64,000 nucleotides of DNA, taken from the NCBI GenBank assembly GCA_011009095.1, contig VTPC01000948.1, forward strand, positions 25,545-89,544. The letters run 5' to 3'. This DNA comes from Ignelater luminosus. Lineage: Eukaryota > Arthropoda > Insecta > Coleoptera > Elateridae. Both the position numbers and the translations under genes were made by a program. The notes beneath the pieces were generated by a model. That model was given only the letters and a program-made list of their open reading frames with translations, did not search any database and was not told the origin of the DNA. Positions 1 through 11,855 of this stretch are shown here, in pieces (position 1 is the first letter of the stretch; the number at the start of each line of letters is the position of its first letter).

Positions 1-599
1 TCAATAGCTTAGTCTTTACACAATGGATTTTCTTACAGAAAAAGGTAATTATTCATCACTTTTAGTACATAAACGGGGTTGTACAGCATAATTAAACTTG
101 ATAAGTATCTAATCTATTGTCATTTGTTGAAAGATATTCGGTTTTGTCCAAGTTAATCCACAATTCTGCGAGAAATAATGACAACAATGCACGTCAATGA
201 AAAATTTAATACAAATTCCGAGACTTATTTTTGTGATCATTAATCTTTCCGTTCCCATAACGAATTTTAGTGAACGCCTATGAAGGAGTATTTTGCTGTA
301 TAAAGAATGAAGCAATTTTGTGAAATTAACGCCTATTCTTCACACTCAGAAAACAAAAAATATATTAAGTAGCCCAAATTACGAAACAAACTTTTCGAAT
401 AATGCTCCGAGTATAAAGCTTTTAAAACTCTATCGCAAACACAGATATTGCATTAAACCAATACACACAGCCGGATTGTTCCGAATTTTTTCGCTCCGAC
501 CGGATAACCAGGAATTATTAGATTTCCATGGCACTTCAGTTTTACATTAGATTTATTATTCCAGGGCCTAAAATCAATTTCGAGAAAGGAATGTCGGTC
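1..599. other. AT-rich spacer, no gene seen
   Basis: Short open frames occur on both strands (109-315 minus, 320-550 plus), but they lack family motifs, sensible start context or splice partners, and their composition matches the flanking spacer. Nothing recognisable was found. Confidence 0.5.
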
Positions 600-1612
600 T
601 TTTGTTTGTCCGTAAAAAAGGACCTATGTGCCCTGGTCCTACAGCTACGAGTGCAACGAAGGGGGTTGCATATTGAAGGGTAGTTTTGCGTCGATGACGG
701 TGGGGGTAACCGGGCCTGTGGCTCGCGGCTCCGTGGAACGTTCGTTCGCTCGTTTGCTCGTTTGTGCTCAGAGGCTGCGACCGAAGAACGGCAGGCCAGG
801 CAGTCAAACTCGAGCTCGCTAGCGAGGAGGTGGTGTTTATACCACATCTCTTCGATACGTGTGTAACTCGGAAGCTACTCCGGTTGTAAGCTTAACGTAT
901 ATATGCAACTTGCACATATATATGGGACTTAAGTTAAAACGATCCATTCGGACTTGGTTCTTGTTCCAGTTAGTTTGATGTTATGTTCCGGACTTTTCGC
1001 GAGTTGAGGGCGACCTTAGAAGGACCATACTGTTAAATAATTTAGTTGTTATCAAGAGAACTTTAAGTGCAATATACGTAATTAAACTCTCGGCATGAAT
1101 TAACAAAGTGTTGCTTGAGATCCAAGAACGAACGGTTCGTCATTTGGGATTAAGGTCGCGTCTTTCCTCCAGTGTTTGTGGTAAGCAGGCGTTAGTTTTC
1201 CCCTATTATTATTAAATGTTGCTTTTGCGCGAATATTTCATACTTCACCTTGTTAGACGCGGATAATCGTACGAATTTAAATTGTGCTTTGCTTACTTAT
1301 TTATAATCGTCTGGAATATCCGAGTTGCTTAATATATTTCGAGTTACTTATATAACACGTATTATGTGTTATTCGTATTAAAGGCTTTGAGTTCGAACAA
1401 TAAGCTAAGAAGGGAGGGCACGGGCGTCGAATAAAATAAGAGGCGAGGAAAACGGAGAAAATCCTGCGGTGGCGGCGTCTCTGGCGAATAAAAGCTCTTA
1501 TGTTCGGCACCTCGTGAGGCACATAAAGCAGATTGGAGCGGGCATTGGCCGACTGCCGGGATACGCGACACACCATGTGTGCTGCTCATGGATGGATCAC
1601 CATGAGAGAGAT
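600..1612 (+). promoter_or_regulatory. GC-richer CpG islands, possible promoter and first exon
   Basis: Two patches (about 600-860 and 1430-1612) are clearly richer in G, C and CpG than the AT-rich surroundings. The first holds a run of CGTTCG/CTCGTTTG repeats and initiator-like sites (GCTCAGAGG, GGCAGTCAAAC). The second runs into a consensus splice donor, GAGAGAT|GTGAGT, at 1612/1613. Two upstream ATGs stay open to the donor: 1575 (12 codons, phase 2) and 1592 (7 codons, phase 0). Neither peptide is recognisable, so the exon may be 5' UTR. Overlapping minus-strand frames of 90-100 codons here are best explained by the high GC. The assignment as a plus-strand gene start is inference from composition plus the donor. 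No TATA box or DPE is convincing. Confidence 0.25.
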
Positions 1613-3084
1613 GTGAGTGACCGAGCGGCCTGACCCAGCTGGGCCGACGAAGAACCAAGAACCTGTCCACTGCCCACTCGCAACTGCGAACGGATTATGC
1701 TCTTTTGTGCGTTCGTGATACGTCACGATTTAGGAAAATCCGGAGGAAACGTGAAAACCGAGGTGGAACGTACCACCTATACTCTTTGAAATCGTCCCGG
1801 AAGGAAAGAAAAGTTCCGAAAGAGCTTAAACGTCTAAGCCGAAAGAAAAACAACGAATACTTTCGCGATTTGACTAAAATAACATCCTAACTAAGTTTGT
1901 GTGGGGAACAAAACGAACGGAACGTAAAATTCATTCGCTTTCCTTGCTGATAACGGGCCTATATTAGTCTCACAAAACGACAACGGGGTGGTTTTAGCTC
2001 AAGAGGAAGCAAATATACATCGGCCGCCGTCTCTCTGTAAATGCTTTATTTAGTGGAAACGCGTCCGAATCGTGGCCGATACGATAAATTTTTACCATAA
2101 ATTTTCAGTGAGATACACTCACATTTGAGGGTAAAAAACTCATTTTGTTCTCGCATCGAGTACAATGTTATCCGATCGGACTTGATATAAATACTACCAC
2201 CAAGATCGGGAAGTTTGTTTTTTAATTTTCTTTCTATCCCATCCTTTAAATGTCACAACTGATCCAGCCAAATTTAATTGTCGCTTTTTTTTGGATCTCC
2301 ACTGATAAATTCGTAGTATTACAAGGAATTTGCCAAGAACTAATCCTTGTCAGCATGGTAAATATTTTGATAATGTGTAGTGTAGACCAGGTTGTTCTAG
2401 ATCACGGCATGAATATTAATAACGTGACAAAAAGTAAGAGTCTTCTATCTTCTTTTTTATTTTGTTAATTAGTGATTGAAAAAGTGAACCGCAGAAAAAA
2501 ACGTGAAGGTTAGAATTTAAAATTTTGCTATTTATAAATAGTTTTTGACTAGAAATTCTGATTTAGTAAGCAAGTCGCAAAAAAAATTACCATGCTTTCG
2601 TTCTGTTCCCAAAGGATCTTTCTTCAGACTTTTTAAAAATTTTATTTTTATGTGAAAATTCTTTTCTTGGTTTATTTTATTATTAAAAAGTGTTTTAGTA
2701 TAACTAAATTTGCTTCTGGTACTCGTGTTTTGATATATTGGAAGTAAAAGTGAAATTTATGAGATATTTGATGCTGTCGTTATTATTTTTTTATTTTTCT
2801 ATTTTAATATTAGCCACACCTGTTGAATAGATTTTATGTAGAGTAGAAAAGATAACATTATCAACTATCCTTGTAATTTATTTAATTTTACTAAAATAAC
2901 AATAGTAGAAGGAAATTAATTTTGAACAAATTATATTTCAACTTGAACTATTGTTTTTACAATCATATGTATACTACGTTCAATATGGTTTTGAAATAGT
3001 ATATCAAAGATTAATAATCAACTTCAGAGAGTGGTTTCAAATAATCTTAGTCTTTATAAATTTGCGTCTAAAGTTGCATTTCTA

Positions 3085-3113
3085 AATTATTCCTGGTTAA
3101 AACCAGAATAATT
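3085..3113. repeat. Short hairpin
   Basis: AATTATTCCTGGTT is followed after two bases by AACCAGAATAATT. The arms pair along 13 bases with one bulged C. It is not followed by a T-run in a transcription-terminator sense, and no function is assigned. Confidence 0.5.
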
Positions 3114-5010
3114 ATTTTAATCAATATTTACGTGGAAAATATCTCCAAAGTTTCTCATTACAGAAGCTGTTTTTGTTAGGGGGATGGTTTGTGTAACAAA
3201 ATTCGAGAGGTACAGAATCAAGGGGAACGTGACAAAAAGTCGTTTTGATAGTTAAAGTTGAGGTACACAATCGCTTTTCCGGAATGTTTGTCGCCTCTAC
3301 AAGAGGTTTCTGTTTTAATTATTGCGCTCCGTTTAGAATTGTTTCATTATCACCCTCGCGTGTCGATTAATTGGAATTCTTTTGCAAGTGCTTTTTAGTG
3401 TTTTTTTATTCACATGCGCGCATAAATTAGCTAGGATTTTTTTAACCGCTGCAGCTATTCATCTGGACATAAACCATTTTCCGATAATTTTTTAAAAACG
3501 AAAAAATAATATTGAACCGAACTCGCTAACAAGCCGATTGAAAATGTTTTAAATTGAAGCCTTTTTAATTACTTTCCGTCGCTTTGACTTTTTGCATTGC
3601 TTGTTTTTTGTATGTTGTTAATAACATCGTATGCATAAAACTTTTCTAATTTAAAAATATCAGCTCTTAGCCCTTATTCGCTTGCGGGATTTATAAATTT
3701 GTTTGAAGATTCATAGGAGCTTTACTAATTCAAACCCTGTAGGCCGAAATTGGATATATTCCTAACACGGCTTCCATTATCGCTTTATTTTAGCTATAAT
3801 GATTGTAAAAAGCTAAAAAAAAATCCGCTATGGATTTGTTCGTCAGGATGTCCTAGTTACAGAAACGTAAAGTTAAACCTCGACAAATCCTCCGACAATA
3901 CAAATGTGTCCGACATGCGACAAGCCCAGGAATTCGTACTTGTACCGGTTCTCAGGCCCAGAAGGCGGAATTGAAACAAATGTAATACGTCGAAACGGTT
4001 AAATTAAATCTCTTAAGGCAAAAAGGCGCCGATAAAGGATAAAATAAGATAATTGCTGTGTTCGTACGCGTGTATTCCAGTTTAATTTTCTTTTGCGTTC
4101 ATATTTTAGTCTGCTTTACGAGGGGAAAGAATTAGTTGGCTCTGAAGAGGCGATGTTACAGGGGGGAAAGGTGATAAGACAATCTTGGAGTATTTACCGC
4201 TGTGCGCAAATAAATGTCTTCTACGTTATTTTTTATTATTTCAGTTAATGAAGCCAGTTTCGGGGCATTAGAGAACATACATAATTGAAATCGCGCACGT
4301 TTTCCGGCGTTTCCTTCTTTTTCGGGGGTTCGTGTATATTTCTTTGTCGAGCGTAAGACCAAAAAGTTTTAAGCGGACTTGTAATACACTTAATGGAAAT
4401 TTTACGGCGTCTTAAGACTCCCAGGTAATTTTTCATAGAGGCAGACGTGCTCAAAACAAACAAAAATTAATCTTCCGTATGACTTTCGTTTTATAATACA
4501 AATTCCGATAGGACGTCGAGCTGCTTTTGCTGCTACTGCAACAAGAAGTTAGAGTTGATAGGGAAAAAAACTGTAGAATATACGTAACGCGTTATCGTAA
4601 ACTATCCAGGCCTCCTTAATTAAAGTGACAGCAGCTTCTGAGACTGCTACTGATGAACTAAAGCGAAAAAATAAAATATAAGATAAAGCGAGAGATAGAG
4701 TCATTTCTTGACTCGGTCCTATCCACTCGAAATTATAATGACGGGCCCCACTCTGCGAGGTAATGGAGAACCATGGCACTCTCGATACGTCCGCTACCAA
4801 CTGCGCCAAGGCTGGCCTGTCATTACCCCTGAATTCGTATCATTAGACCAACACAAAAAACCGTTAATTAAATTATTAATTAGGACCCCACACAACATCC
4901 AGCACTATCTACGCGCCGTTATTAACATGTTCATAATAATAAAATGTAAGTATTACGGATCGTAATGAAATATGTGTTTTTCATTTCTGATTACTATCAC
5001 CGATCGTATC

Positions 5011-5041
5011 ATCGATATATGTGATAGGTGATATATCGATA
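5011..5041. promoter_or_regulatory. 10-bp perfect inverted repeat with a TATCGATA site
   Basis: ATCGATATAT and ATATATCGAT are perfect inverted copies separated by GTGATAGGTG. The right arm overlaps TATCGATA (5034-5041), which matches the insect DRE octamer bound by DREF. No adjacent gene start was identified, so a regulatory role is only a suggestion. Confidence 0.3.
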
Positions 5042-6956
5042 ATTTTTTATTCAAATTTAATTAAGATTTAAAAAAAGATTGTCGATAAAGTTCTGAAAAT
5101 AGAAATCTCGACGTTTGGAATTAATTAGGAGTGGGATTGAAAATACAATGTTATCGTGCGGTTTAAGATAAGATTAAAGGGCAACTTTTATTGCTTTTGT
5201 TATGCTTTTACACTTTCTAATTATCAGATTAATATCGTTAATTTAAATAAGTTGTAAAAAATGCGGTAGGTGATAAAACTGTTAGTCTTACTAACAAAAA
5301 TATTATTTAGTTTGCATTTGTAATTTAAATTGGATTATTTAGGTGTTTCATTACTATAGTCTGTTCATATTTTAGAAGGTCTATAGCTATTTCCATAAAG
5401 AAATTCTAGATGATGATGATTTAACTGACTTTGAAGTATTTTCAATAGCTTAGGAAATGAACGACGCTTGGGTTTGTAAAATATTAATAACATGTACTCG
5501 AAGCTGTTGCTGTTACCAGGCATCAGACTCTTAATTACTGTATTACTGTATTAAAAGTATTTTGTAATTACTAAAGTTTCACCGTGATAATACTTATTAG
5601 AGTACATACATGAACAAAGTTCATTAAAAGTTAGCTTTAACAGTAAGTACTATCACTACTGAGATATCATTTGTTAGTAACTTATTGCGTGCAATAAATA
5701 GTGATGTATAGCTAGAAAAAATAGTGGGGGAGCGCCGATTGTCATAGTACACATTTATTATATAAAAATAATTAGATTTTTAGAGAATATTTAGTATTTA
5801 TTGATAAGTATGGGAACGCCATTCCCCTGGTAAGGAAAGAATAGAAAAGAATGAAATCGGGCAAATAGGATAAAACTACATACATCAGAAGGGTATATGG
5901 GCCAACAGCACAAACATGATGATAATCTTTCAAAGAACTTTCTTGGATTTTTAGAATTCACTTAACAATGTTACAAAAACACATGTTGATTAAGTAAAAC
6001 CCATAGATCTTATATACTAGAAAAACGTTGCTTTTGGTCAATCTCTTTCGTGGTTTTGGCATGAAATGGAGCTTACTCTGTAGTAATCTTGATTGATCCC
6101 AATCACATTATAAGAATTTGACGTGACTTGGTATGCTATCTTTCTCGTCATTTCTAGCGTTTTCAAAAAGTCAAGAATGCCTTTAAATTGGCTTAAGAGG
6201 TCCTAAACCACTCATTCCAAGAACGAGGACTAAATGGTTATGAGTTAAGATATCGAAAACCGTGAATTTAAACCTGTGCTGTGATCTACTATGCTTTCTT
6301 TGTCTCTAACCATTATTAAAAGACGATTTCAGAGTAAAATCAATAGAAACTTACTATTCCTAAAATTTTCGTTTTTGGTATAACTCGATATTTGGCCATT
6401 TACATACTTTACTCTTTTGAAATAGCTTTTGAATTATTGGAATGCACGTCGTGGATATTTTCAAGAGTCTTGTTATAAGTAAACAGAGCGGAATGCGTTT
6501 TCTTAAGCATTTTTCAAAACATTTGTTTATTGGAATACAAAGCAGACTTTTGGTATCTCTTCCTAATTGTTTACTGTTGCACATACTTGGATTCTATGGT
6601 TTGCAATAATATACAGCTTTAATAGCTAGTTTCGTAAAAAACGAATCTCTTCTGGTCTTGTATTTATTAAACCTACCTTTTTGTTGAATTAACTGAAAAG
6701 GCCTTTTTTAAACAAATCCGAACGCTTTCAGTAAAGGTACTGATATGGTTGGTTGATATATTGGAAAATGAATTGTTTATATACAATTCTGCTTAAAGGT
6801 GAATCAGATGTATTGACACAAAATCAATTCTATTTTAGTTCTGTTTTTATTACAAGTACAATTTGACTGTGTCGTACATACAAATCCACGGTAATAATGG
6901 TATCTCTGTTCTCTGTAATCCATTAACAAATTGGAAAATGCTCACTAATCTAAACA

Positions 6957-7008
6957 TTTTAATTAGACCACTAATTAGATAAATATATTGGTCCTAATTA
7001 ATAATCCT
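6957..7008. promoter_or_regulatory. Cluster of TAATTA-type homeodomain sites
   Basis: Three ATTAATTA/TAATTAG-type cores (about 6958, 6971 and 6993) fall within 50 bp, the last followed by TAATCC, a bicoid/otx-like site. Dense TAAT clusters occur in insect developmental enhancers. In AT-rich DNA they also arise by chance, so this is a weak call. Confidence 0.2.
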
Positions 7009-8735
7009 TCATGCAGCATTATTATTACATGTGACAAGCTTTGAGTAATGAATAAAAATTAGTTTGTATCGATTATAATTTAGTAATATTGAAAAAATGG
7101 AATCTCTTTAGTAAGACCTTTATTATCAAATTATTGTGTTATGTAATTACGTTTAGGAATTTAAGTAAAAATTTTTTTATTCAATTTAATTGTATAGTAA
7201 TTTAATATTGAATTTTATCAAAATAAAAAACTGAGTTTATATTAATTTAACTAATAAGCGAAGAGAATTCTTTTCTTGTTGACAGTAACGAAACAAAATT
7301 TTTTGATGAATTACTTTAAAAACTTCTTAATGAGGTTGACATACTTTGCAAGTGGCAAATTGAGTTGTTAAACTTGTTAAGTATATGCTTATATAAATTT
7401 TAAAATGTTTTACCTAAGTTTTTTCGGAAATATAAATTAACAATGTAATGTTCATTGTTAAAATTTAAATATTAAAGAACGAGTTCCCACTTCGAGATGA
7501 TTAATTGCTTAATTATACTTGTTAACAGTTTTGTTTTCCTTTTTTAACTTTAATCTTTAGAAAATAATATCATCTGCGGATATTTTTGTTATTTACTAAA
7601 GGTAACATATTTCTTACTGCTAAATAAAGCGTAAAAAGGAATAAAGAAATTTTCCTGTCTTGTCGTTTATTTAATCAACTATTAAACGAAATCAAAGAAA
7701 GAAAAAAAAACAAAAATAATACGCAAGCAATTCCATGGTTCAAGGCCTGTAATTTTCTTTCTTTTTTGTAAGTAGAAGAATCCATTACAAACGTAAAATT
7801 ACAATTACCAGCGAAATTGATTTCAACATAGAATTCAAGAAATCCGGGGGCAAAACGAGCAATTTTAATTCCAATTAGGACATCTAATGTAAGAAGAAAT
7901 ATATTTGTTTGTGGCTTTGTTGGGAGTTTAATTTCCTACATGGGAGTCTTTGCCTTTAATAATGCTCCACAGATAAACTCGAAGTCTTGTTTTGTAAATG
8001 AGTTTTAGCTTTAAATCACCAACTTTGTGTTTTCTTTTGCGGAAATTTCGATTCGTCTTTCAACAATGTCTCCACCCACTAAAATTTCTGCGTCTTGATT
8101 AATGTACGCAGGTATTGCTAGGAAATATCCGGCTATGGAATCTCGAAATTGCGGAAGGAATTCCTCCATTTCGAAACAAATTTTCCTTGATGTCGCCAAT
8201 AAAGCCCATTCATGTTCCTCGCATAAATCTTTGCTGTTAAAAAAAGATTCTAATAATAGCGAAAACGTGTGCGTACGTGCCTTAATAGAAATATGGAACA
8301 CACTCTAGTGGTGTATAAAGCGATACATTTCCAGGGATATCGAGGAAGACCCGGTAACCTAGACTTGATATACCCTATCTTGAATAATATCAGGTCAGTT
8401 CTTGTAAGCAAAGCACCGCCTAGCAAGTCACGTACAACCTGAAAGGTAAGCTCGCTTCGAGTTTCAATCTACCTCCATTTACATGCGCTAAATAGTCTAG
8501 ATATCTGATAACACCGGCACGATTCATTCCCATTTTTCTATGAGCCGGTTCTTTGGAACGATGAGATTATAGTATAATCATTTAATATGGTGGGAACATC
8601 CACGAATGAAGCGCAGGAATTTTTTTTAGATTGTCGACTTTTATCCCTCTTATCTTTTTCTTTTACCTTTACGGTTTTCACACTTGAATTAAATGAGGGA
8701 GGTATATAATATCACTTTTAGGGCGATTTTTACAT

Positions 8736-8763
8736 TAACATTTGCATTTTAATGTAAATGTTA
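8736..8763. repeat. 28-bp near-perfect palindrome
   Basis: TAACATTTGCATT and AATGTAAATGTTA are inverted copies with one mismatch around a TT centre. The left arm contains ATTTGCAT, which resembles an octamer (POU) site. Function unknown. Confidence 0.45.
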
Positions 8764-9179
8764 TTAAGGTAAAGTCTGAACGTAATGGAAATTAAGATAA
8801 TGCTTAGTAATACACGTTAAAGTTTGTAAACATCTACGTGTGCATATTATTGTTTAAACTAACCCATTTCGCAAAACACACGCGTAGCTTGTAAATATAT
8901 CATAAAATTTCTCCCTTATTTACAACTTCTTTGAAAGTTGTTTCTGATTAGAAAAGTTCATTGTAGGGGAGCACTTTATACATGTTAGGGGTTGCCTAAC
9001 TTTTCTTAATTCGGGTTTACGGGTACTTACACTCAAAATTGGTACTATTTAGTTAGGGGAAATCACTGAAGTCAAATGTGAGGGTACTGACTGCTTTTGT
9101 TTTAAATTAAAGATTTCGAACTACAAGTAGTTTTAGGTTTTATTTCTAACGAAATTGTTGCTTATAATTAAATTGCAAA

Positions 9180-9217
9180 CAGTAGCGGCTCGTGATCGTG
9201 TTATTAGGGCGGGCAAC
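9180..9217 (+). mobile_element. hAT/MITE-like terminal fragment, copy 1
   Basis: The segment starts CAGTAGCGGCTCGTG and continues to a GGGCGGGCAAC block. It aligns with 27170-27206 in this window (CAGTGGCGGCTGGTAG ... GGGGGAAAC). A CAGTGGCG start is typical of many insect hAT and MITE ends. No partner end or target duplication was found, so this is treated as a truncated relic. Confidence 0.25.
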
Positions 9218-10055
9218 ATAAGTAAATAATAATTATTATACGATATGCCTGGTTTTGATCTTAATTTTCTTTTGGTTCAACAGTAGTAATAATAAAGATA
9301 AAAGAACGCGTTTAGTGGTTTTTAAAGTCGATTCTCGAAATCTTGATTTTTATTAGCTTTCGAATTTTATTTAAAATATCTAAAGGTTTTTAAATAGAAA
9401 TCTTTAAGGTTAACTAAGCTCTGATCTATGTTTATCCTATTTTAGCCCATCTTAATACTAATAATATAATTAATCATTTTCTATTTACCTTAGATACCAA
9501 GGTATAAATTGACGATCTTAACCATCGACATAGTATTTAATCATTTTGATATTTTGTTTATTTAAGAAACTTTGCTCTTGATTTCTATGACAATCAAGTA
9601 AACTAAATAAATAATCAAAAAGTGAAGGTACTTGGATTTGAACGAAATTGAACAAGCAGCTTTACGTATATCTGGAAAAAACAGCATGGTCTTTGTAGAT
9701 TGGACGAAGGAAAGCATTTTGAAGGTTATTTAAAGTTTCGACGAAGCAGCTTTATGCCTTTTACATTTCTTTAAGAAAAAGATGAAACCCATTGAGGTGA
9801 AGAAACTTTGCATGAAGCCAGTAGAGCTGTATGAAGAAATGTTCTTGTAGAGAACTGAAAGCAAATAAATCTTTCAACAATAATCAATAGACTTTTCGAA
9901 CTGATTGGTTGTCTTCTGTGAGTTAGCAAACCTTGGAGCCTGGAGCCAACCTGCAAGAAGTTATTAATATAACATTAAACAGATTAGAAGCGAAAATCAA
10001 AATTCTTTGTTCTTAATCTTCATTAATACGAGTATATTCTGTTTTGGACTGTCTT

Positions 10056-10158
10056 AAAGCATGTCGACGACCTTAAGCAAAGATTGTCTTTGCACCCTTT
10101 TGTAGTACGCTATGTTTCCACTTATAATTATTAGAAGAAAAATAAAAAAAGCAGAGGT
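10056..10158 (+). repeat. Diverged direct repeat, left copy (possible LTR remnant)
   Basis: The tract aligns with 12304-12420 over roughly 100 bases: shared blocks are AAAGCAyGTCGrCG, TTArGyAAA, ATTGT, TATGTTTyCAC and TATTAGAA followed by an AATAAA-like stretch. The right copy has about 14 extra bases in the middle. The two copies lie in the same orientation on either side of the mariner element. A pair of old LTRs from a small or internally deleted retroelement would explain this, but the ends are too worn to define. Confidence 0.4.
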
Positions 10159-10563
10159 CTCTCTCAGCTTCCGAAATGGGCACATGGAAGGTCCTTGTAA
10201 AATACCGGCAACCCTAACGAGTGGAATCTTGGGCCGGCCCCGAGCGCGTCTGACCATAAGCTTGAAAATTTTTATTTTTTAAGTCAGATTATTGCGCTTG
10301 AGTTGAAACAAGTCACAAGCCTTAATCAAAATGCCTAGAAATACCTTAAAAAATGTCAGTTCGTGTACACCTTTTGGACTTTTGGATTTTATTAAGAACA
10401 ATGCCATGTCAAGTTTACTTTTGGCAATTCAACTTTAAATTTGTCAAAATAATGCTTCAAATCACCCTGAAAGCGACCAATGAGAGACTTTGTTCTTCAC
10501 CCCTTGTTAAAAAATACGGGATTACCGCGTCTTTCAGAACGAAGATTCTTTTTCAAATCAAAC

Positions 10564-11855
10564 TACATAGGTGTATACCTATGAAATGAGACTTTTTTTT
10601 TTCAATTTTAAACGTTTATTAACAAAAAATGGTTACAAATTTAATCTTCAAAATAATAGCCATCGCTAGCGACACATTTTACCCATCTCTCAGGCAATTT
10701 GTGAATGCCGCGCCAAAAAAATTGGCCGTCTTTGGCCGCAAACCAATCATCGAGCCATTTTTTGGCTTCTTCGTGAGAATTGAAGCGCTGCTCGGAAAGT
10801 GCGTGGCCCATCGATGCAAACAAATGATAATCGGAAGGCGCCAAGTCTGGTGAGTAAGCCGCATGCACCAGCGGTTCCCAATCGTACGTCTCCACCAATT
10901 CCCGGGTCGCTCTTGTTCGATGTGGTGGTGCATTGTCATCAAGAAAAATTACTTTGTGACGCCGATCGGCATATTCTGGGCGTTTTCGGTGTATAGCGCT
11001 GTTCAAATAGGCCAATTGTCGTTGGTAGCGTGCACCGTCAACTGTTTCACCTGGTTTTAATAGCTCGTACCAAATCATACCATGCTGATCCCAGAAAACA
11101 CACAGCATTGCCTTGCGGCCGAAGCGATTTGGTTTGGCCGTTGATTTTGGCTTGTGGCCGGGCGGACCATACGATCGTTTACGCTTGGGATTGGAGAAAT
11201 ACACCCATTTTTTCATCACCCGTAACAATTCGATGCAAAAAAGACTTCCTTTTGAACCGGGAGAGCAGCATTTCACAAGTGGTTTTTCGGTTCTCTTGCT
11301 GCCTTTCAGTCAGTTCATGCGGCACCCATCTTCCGACCTTTAAAATCATGCCCATGTCTTTCAAACGTTTGAAAATGGTTTTTTGGGTCACTCCCAACTG
11401 CTCTGCCATCATTTCTTGCGTTTGACCATCATGTTCATTCAACAATGCTTGCAATTCGGTGTCCTCAAACTTTTTCGGTGGCCGGCCACGTTCCTCGTTC
11501 TCCACGCTGAAATCACCACTTCGGAATTTTTCAAACCACCTGAAGCACTGTGCTCTGCTTAGAGCATGTCCACCGTAAGCTTCTATAAGCATTTGATGAA
11601 CTTGAGAAGTGTTTTTCTTCAATTGATAACAGAAAATCAACGATGTCCGCAAATCGTAGTTTGAAGGCACGAAATTCGACATTTTTAAGAGCGAAAAAAA
11701 TGCGTTGTTGTATGAAACATCAGAAACAATGAATTGAATATTGTTGACAGATGACAGACGAAAAAAATAAGACATTTGGGACAGTTTAAAAATACTCCTA
11801 GCGACATCTGTGGTCTAATAGCTGAAAGTCTCATTTCATAGGTATACACCTGGTA
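10564..11855 (-). mobile_element. Full-length mariner transposon (mauritiana subfamily) with TA flanks
   Basis: The element occupies 10566-11853 (1288 bp, usual mariner size) and is flanked by TA at 10564-10565 and 11854-11855, as expected for TA target duplication. The inner terminal inverted repeats are perfect over 25 bases: 10569-10593 begins AGGTGTATACCTATGAAATG, and its reverse complement is 11827-11851. The outermost bases differ, CAT on the left and CC on the right. The transposase is encoded on the minus strand and fills most of the interior, with about 75 bp of left and 170 bp of right untranslated sequence. It lies between two copies of an older direct repeat, so it may have inserted into an earlier element. 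Perfect repeats and a nearly open transposase imply a recent insertion. Confidence 0.95.
10641..11682 (-). pseudogene. Mariner transposase, full length with one frameshift
   Basis: This is a cut-and-paste DNA transposase of the IS630-Tc1-mariner superfamily. The start is the ATG at 11682, because MSNFVP matches the family N terminus; an upstream in-frame ATG at 11775 gives an unrelated extension. Residues 1-110 hold the helix-turn-helix DNA-binding region, then WVPHEL at about 119-124, TGDEK with the first catalytic Asp at 156, LDDNAPPH with Asp 249, and YSPDLAPSDYHLF with Asp 284, giving D,D34D spacing. Including the stop, 347 codons are covered, about the family length (Mos1 has 345 residues). 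The reading frame breaks right after the first Asp: a run of six T (11208-11213 on the plus strand) has one base too many, so K158 is followed by a shifted frame, and the rest continues uninterrupted to the stop at 10641. No other lesion was seen. Sequencing error in the homopolymer is an alternative to a true mutation. Confidence 0.93.

Larger units (their letters stand above)
1613..8300. other. Long AT-rich spacer or intron, no recognised gene
   Basis: All open frames are short and without recognisable domains. Slightly GC-richer islands sit at about 1613-2100, 4000-4830 and 7840-8300. Specific small structures (hairpin 3085-3113, palindrome 5011-5040, TAATTA cluster 6957-7008) are listed separately. 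Nothing else could be assigned. Confidence 0.45.
8301..10055. other. AT-rich spacer with degraded repeat-like sequence
   Basis: No intact gene was seen. The part from about 9610 to 9960 reads like decayed coding DNA, with short open runs interrupted by stops on the plus strand, but no family could be named with confidence. A palindrome at 8736-8763 and a transposon-end-like motif at 9180 are listed separately. Confidence 0.35.

Noticed and set aside
1301..1670. Minus-strand frames of 91 and 102 codons
   Set aside because: They overlap each other in a GC-rich island, lack domain motifs, and are explained by reduced stop-codon frequency.
8335..8445. Open segment GYRGRPGNLDL... between a CAG and a GAAAG|GTAAGC donor
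   Set aside because: The acceptor lacks a pyrimidine tract and the frame hits TGA just before the donor; kept only as a weak non-coding exon possibility.
10679..11425. Several other frames inside the mariner (plus strand 10629-11425, minus 10679-10942)
   Set aside because: Shadows of the transposase in other frames; no independent motifs.
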